Assembly (NCBI RefSeq): GCF_019578655.1
Contig: NC_063260.1
Coordinates: 11,162,501-11,226,500 of the forward strand
Length of the DNA stretch: 64,000 bases
Reading direction: 5' to 3'
Source of the DNA: Ricinus communis
Lineage: Eukaryota; Streptophyta; Magnoliopsida; Malpighiales; Euphorbiaceae
Shown: positions 60,231 to 64,000 of the stretch, in pieces
Numbering within the stretch: position 1 is the first letter of the stretch
Layout: the number at the start of each line of letters is the position of its first letter
The notes under the pieces: generated by a model
What the model saw: the letters and a program-made list of their open reading frames with translations, nothing else
Told to the model about the DNA's origin: nothing
Databases searched by the model: none
Position numbers and translations under genes: made by a program

Positions 60231-62778
60231 TTGTTCAGGTTTCTGGTTTCTTGATTTGTTAGTTATGGTGTGAATTGTGAGCTGTTGTAAGGTATTTTAA
60301 TGGCTGCTCCTGGTGGTGGTAGGGGCGTGGTGCGTTGACGCAATGACTTGTTGACTTGTTAATCTGTGATGGCTCTTTTTTTGTTTTTTTAATCTGACGT
60401 TGATTATACATATAGATATTTAGCAACAATTCCTTTTTTTCTTAGCATTTACCTTTTTGATGGTTAATTGAGTGCAATTAAGTATAAAACTATTCCTGAC
60501 CTGTAGAAAAAGATTGCTAAATATGAATCTTGCTTTTCCATTTGGTTTTAGGAAGATTGTATTTTCCAATCTTCCAATAAGAAGAATTGAACAGTGAATT
60601 CAATTTACCAATAAGAAGAAGAATTGTATTTTCTTTTTCTTTTCTGAAGTGTTCATTCATGATGAAAAGGAATCAACAGTATTTTACCCTAATGTTTCTT
60701 AAAATTTATTTCGTTTTATACTTTTGTTTTTTAATAAGATCTTTTAACTTTATTATACAATTGATATTAAAATATACTGATGAATCTGATCCGGACGGAA
60801 AAAAAAAAAAAAGGCAAATATCAAATTGATCTCTCAAATTTCAACTTCATTATTTTTATTTTTTAGTGTCATAATGAAAAATTTTATTTTATAAATAAAA
60901 TTTATAAAATATAAATATAATTCGGATCGAAAAAATAATTTAAAATTCAAATTACAAGTTAAGCTAGCAATAAATTGCGAGCGACCGGACTAAGCAATAA
61001 TAAATCTCACTAACGTAACTTTTAATAAACTAAGAACTGATTCTAAATCAAGAGGTCAACTTTGAATTCTCATGCTAATTAAGTTTGATCCAATTAACAT
61101 TTTACCAACCAGAATTTGGAAATGAAAATCATACTCTAAAGTATTCTAAGTAAATTCCCTATAATGTTAGATTGTTAAACAATAAAAGAAAAAGAGATTC
61201 TATGGATTTTAATTTTCAAAAGTATATGGAAACTTGATGAATTATGCCAAGTTGACTACATTTATGAATAATGAAGACCTTCAAATTTATTAATCTAAAA
61301 ATAATTAATATATTCAAACAAAGCCGACAAATGTATAAGTGCAAAAATAATACCCTTTTTTTTCTTTCTTTCTATTAGCCCTTATATTTGAATTCTTAAT
61401 TTGAAAAACTAGCAATTTATATATTGATACTATTAAATGGGTTTTATGTTGACTCATTATACACTTTTTCCTTTCGTCTTTATTAAAAGTTAATTTCTTT
61501 TTTGTTTTTTCAATCAAATTAAGTTAATTATATAAGTTTAATAAAAAATAATTATTATTTTTAAACATTTCAATTCTTCAACAACATTTTCTATATTTCC
61601 TCCAAATTTCTTATAATAAATAGAATGATTTTAATTTCTTTCATTTTTCTTCTTTCTTTAGGGGTTTGAAAATTGTACCACCAAGAAAATTTAGAGCTAT
61701 AATTACCTCGCGGTGGCCGGGAAACTCAAACTCCCACATCTCTTCAACATTGATAGAGAACTGGATATGCTATTCAAATGCCAACTCATTTAATGGCTGC
61801 CAATTATAAATATAAATTACAATTAAAAACTATTAAACTGAAATCCTTTTTTGCCGCTGTTGTTGATAATTGGCAGCTGATAACGATAGTTGAGAATTGA
61901 TTAATTATTATATTTAATAAAATATTTATAGTTATTGTTATTTATATATTTAATGATTGATATAGATATTAATTTAATTATTTTTTATTTTATTAAAGCG
62001 TCACATTTATTTTTTTTTAAAGAGTCTTATTAAAAATAAAAATATTTTATTTCAATATTAAATTAATTTTTTAAAAATATATAAAATACTTTACATTATT
62101 ATTTATTTATAAATAATTTAGATTAAGATTTTATAAATTAAAATTAAAAAATAAGTAAATAATAAAAAAATTAATTTAATTTATTCATTTTAAAACTAAG
62201 AAGTATTGATGAAATTAAAGTTGTTGGATATCCTAACAACTTCTAGCTATTGTATAAAAAGATGAATAAAATACCTTAAGATAACTATTGAGAACTGATA
62301 AATTATCGGTTGTTATTCAATATTTATACTAAACCACCTTTGAATAAATTTAATTTTATTTTAGTTTTCGCTAAAAAAATAATAAGAAAACAAACTAACC
62401 AAAATTTTAATATCTATTATTTAAATATTATATATATATGTGGTATGAAATTTGATACTTTAGAGGGTTTTTATATTATTTAATTAATTTATAACAATTA
62501 ACTATTTTTATTAATATTTATGTTAAATATGAGCATATTCTTACAATAAATATAACAAATATATATAATGATTACTACTTAATCTAATTAAATAAAACTA
62601 AAAACAGTAAACCAAGTTCAGCTTGGTTCATCTTCAAAGTTCAGTTCGATCTTTAGGAGATTTCAATTATTCAGTTTCCTTGTTTTAGTTCGGTTTGATT
62701 TTTTGATTGAATTGATTATGTGCACACTTGTATAATCGAATTCAAATCAGATGAGTTCGATAATATAGTTGTTTACTG

Positions 62779-62831
<53 letters not shown>

Positions 62832-63516
62832 CATATTTTCTTTTCATAATTTAAATGAATCCTCTACTATGGAGTCGGGGTCTTATATGGTAGAGACAAG
62901 TGTGTTTGGTGTAAAAGAAAAATAATCCCTTTAGTATAACAATAATAAAACAAAAAAATATATTAGCTGATGATACTGTAACACTACCTGCTATCAGAAA
63001 GTTGATATTCCCTTATTGTATATTCAATGGTGGGGTTGACCAATGCCATAGTCTTATATTTACACAAACTGTTAAATTTTCTGTTAGATTACTGTCAAAT
63101 TTAAACCAAATGTATGCAAAGATAAGAGATAGAGAGGAAAGAATAATAGGTTTCTTGTTATTTAGCCTCATAGTTTGTAGAATCATAATTCTCAAATAAC
63201 AAGATTGGAAATAGATCAATTTGGCAATTAGGAAGATCGGAGACTTGGAGTCCTAGTTTTTCCCATTTTCCTGTGAGTCTTTAGTTTTTGTATTACTAAG
63301 GAAAAAAGAAGAGCAATGTTCCATAGAAATTGTAAGTTCGACCATTCCAAAGAAACTTGATTAATAAACTATGTAAAAGCCGTGACAGTACAGCTATAAA
63401 CTTGCAAAAGCCAAAAAACTACCAGTTCATTGCATACTCGTTGTTTTCTATGCCTATAATCCCTTCGTTTCCTATAACTCCGTATCCATTCTCATTCTCT
63501 CTCTCAATATCTAAAC
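60231..63516. other. Spacer between the receptor kinase and the ANTH gene
   Basis: The left about 200 bases are the kinase promoter and 5' UTR. The rest is AT-rich, with an A run at about 60800-60812 and a compound microsatellite at 62779-62830. Short open frames (60587-60829, 61314-61517, 63002-63219) have no recognisable content. 63300-63516 is probably promoter and 5' UTR of the next gene. Confidence 0.5.
62779..62830. repeat. Compound (CT)n(AT)n microsatellite
   Basis: About 16 CT units followed directly by about 10 AT units. Confidence 0.95.
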
Positions 63517-64000
63517 ATGAGCAGACGATTCAGGCGAGTTTTTTGTGCTCTAAAAGAGCGAAGCTCTGTGAGATATGCAAAAATAGCCACATTTGGAGGG
63601 TTTTGTGATCTTGATCTTATTATTATCAAAGCAACTTCTCCTGATGACTTGCCATTGCCCGAAAAATACATTCATCAGCTCTTGAAGATCTTTTCAATAT
63701 CTCCCACTTCGTTTCACACTTTTTCTCTTTGCTTCACTCGCCGTTTCGGTAGAACTCGTTGCTGGAAAGTTGCCCTCAAATGCCTCCTCCTTCTCCATCG
63801 CTTGCTTAGGTCCTTACCTGAGCATAGTCCTTTTCGAGCTGAACTTTTATGGGCTAGATCAAACGGTTTGATCGCTCTCTACCCATGTCAATTTCGCGAT
63901 AATTCATCGTCTAATCCTGAAGATTATACCTTATTTATTAGGTCATATGCTCAGTTACTCGACGAAGCGCTTGCTTGCTTTTCCTTGGACAGAAAGGTAA
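63517..64000 (+). CDS. ANTH-domain clathrin assembly protein (5' part, truncated by the window)
   Basis: The frame opens at ATG 63517 (MSRRFRRVFCALKERSSV) and stays open to the edge. It encodes the first 160 residues of an AP180/CALM-type ANTH domain: RYAKIATFGGFCDLDLIIIK, ATSPDDLPLPEKYIHQLLKI, FTRRFGRTRCWKVALKCLLL, LLRSLPEHSPFRAELLW and YAQLLDEALACFSL. ANTH domains bind phosphoinositides and bring clathrin and cargo together at the plasma membrane or the trans-Golgi network. The wording matches the putative clathrin assembly protein At1g33340 group. AAAG|GTAA at 63996/63997 is a probable splice donor, so exon 1 may end at 63996; the rest lies outside the window. Confidence 0.9.
   Translation, partial: MSRRFRRVFCALKERSSVRYAKIATFGGFCDLDLIIIKATSPDDLPLPEKYIHQLLKIFSISPTSFHTFSLCFTRRFGRTRCWKVALKCLLLLHRLLRSLPEHSPFRAELLWARSNGLIALYPCQFRDNSSSNPEDYTLFIRSYAQLLDEALACFSLDRKV

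Overview
The window reads as nuclear DNA of a dicot plant. It is AT-rich, the genes have many short GT..AG introns, and the neighbours are plant transposon remnants (a Ty1/copia LTR element, L1-type LINE fragments, AT-rich Helitron-like repeats) plus a fragment of the plastid petB gene. Protein wording is closest to what I remember of rosid homologues. A Malpighiales species such as a Euphorbiaceae would fit, but that is a guess.

Layout. 2.5-4.9 kb (+): class A heat shock factor, HSFA8 type. 7.1-8.5 kb and 13.4-14.5 kb (both -): two VIT1-type vacuolar iron transporter genes with identical four-exon structure, a duplicated pair. Between them lie a plastid insertion (about 9.4-9.8 kb) and two diverged copies of an AT-rich repeat (10.1-11.7 kb). 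17.3-23.0 kb (+): a complete but dead Ty1/copia retrotransposon with 131/139-bp LTRs, a 5-bp target duplication, primer site and purine tract. 24.5-25.9 kb (-): LINE remnant. 27.5-29.4 kb (-): spliceosomal SmD2 gene. 30.8-31.6 kb (+): second LINE remnant (endonuclease part). 32.5-35.3 kb (+): meiotic cyclin SOLO DANCERS (SDS). 36.3-38.6 kb (+): PHD-finger male-meiosis regulator MMD1/DUET. 43.7-45.0 kb (-): PLATZ zinc-binding protein. 50.6-55.5 kb (-): TAPT1/POD1 membrane protein. 57.8-60.2 kb (-): intronless S-domain receptor-like kinase. 63.5 kb to the end (+): first exon of an ANTH-domain clathrin assembly protein.

Gene relations. The genes are separate transcription units; there is no operon logic. 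The most interesting arrangement is the head-to-tail pair SDS-MMD1, two genes dedicated to (male) meiosis about 0.9 kb apart, whose downstream flanks resemble each other. HSFA8 and TAPT1/POD1, adjacent in Arabidopsis as I remember it, are also both here but about 46 kb apart. I found no convincing undescribed system. The strongest leads are the SDS-MMD1 pair with its repeated 3' flanks, a stop-free 75-nt intron in one VIT gene, an extremely short upstream ORF before SDS, a foreign-looking insert in the copia gag region, and a tRNA-like SINE candidate.

Exon boundaries were placed by eye from reading frame, GT/AG signals and family alignment from memory, and may be off by a base or two.
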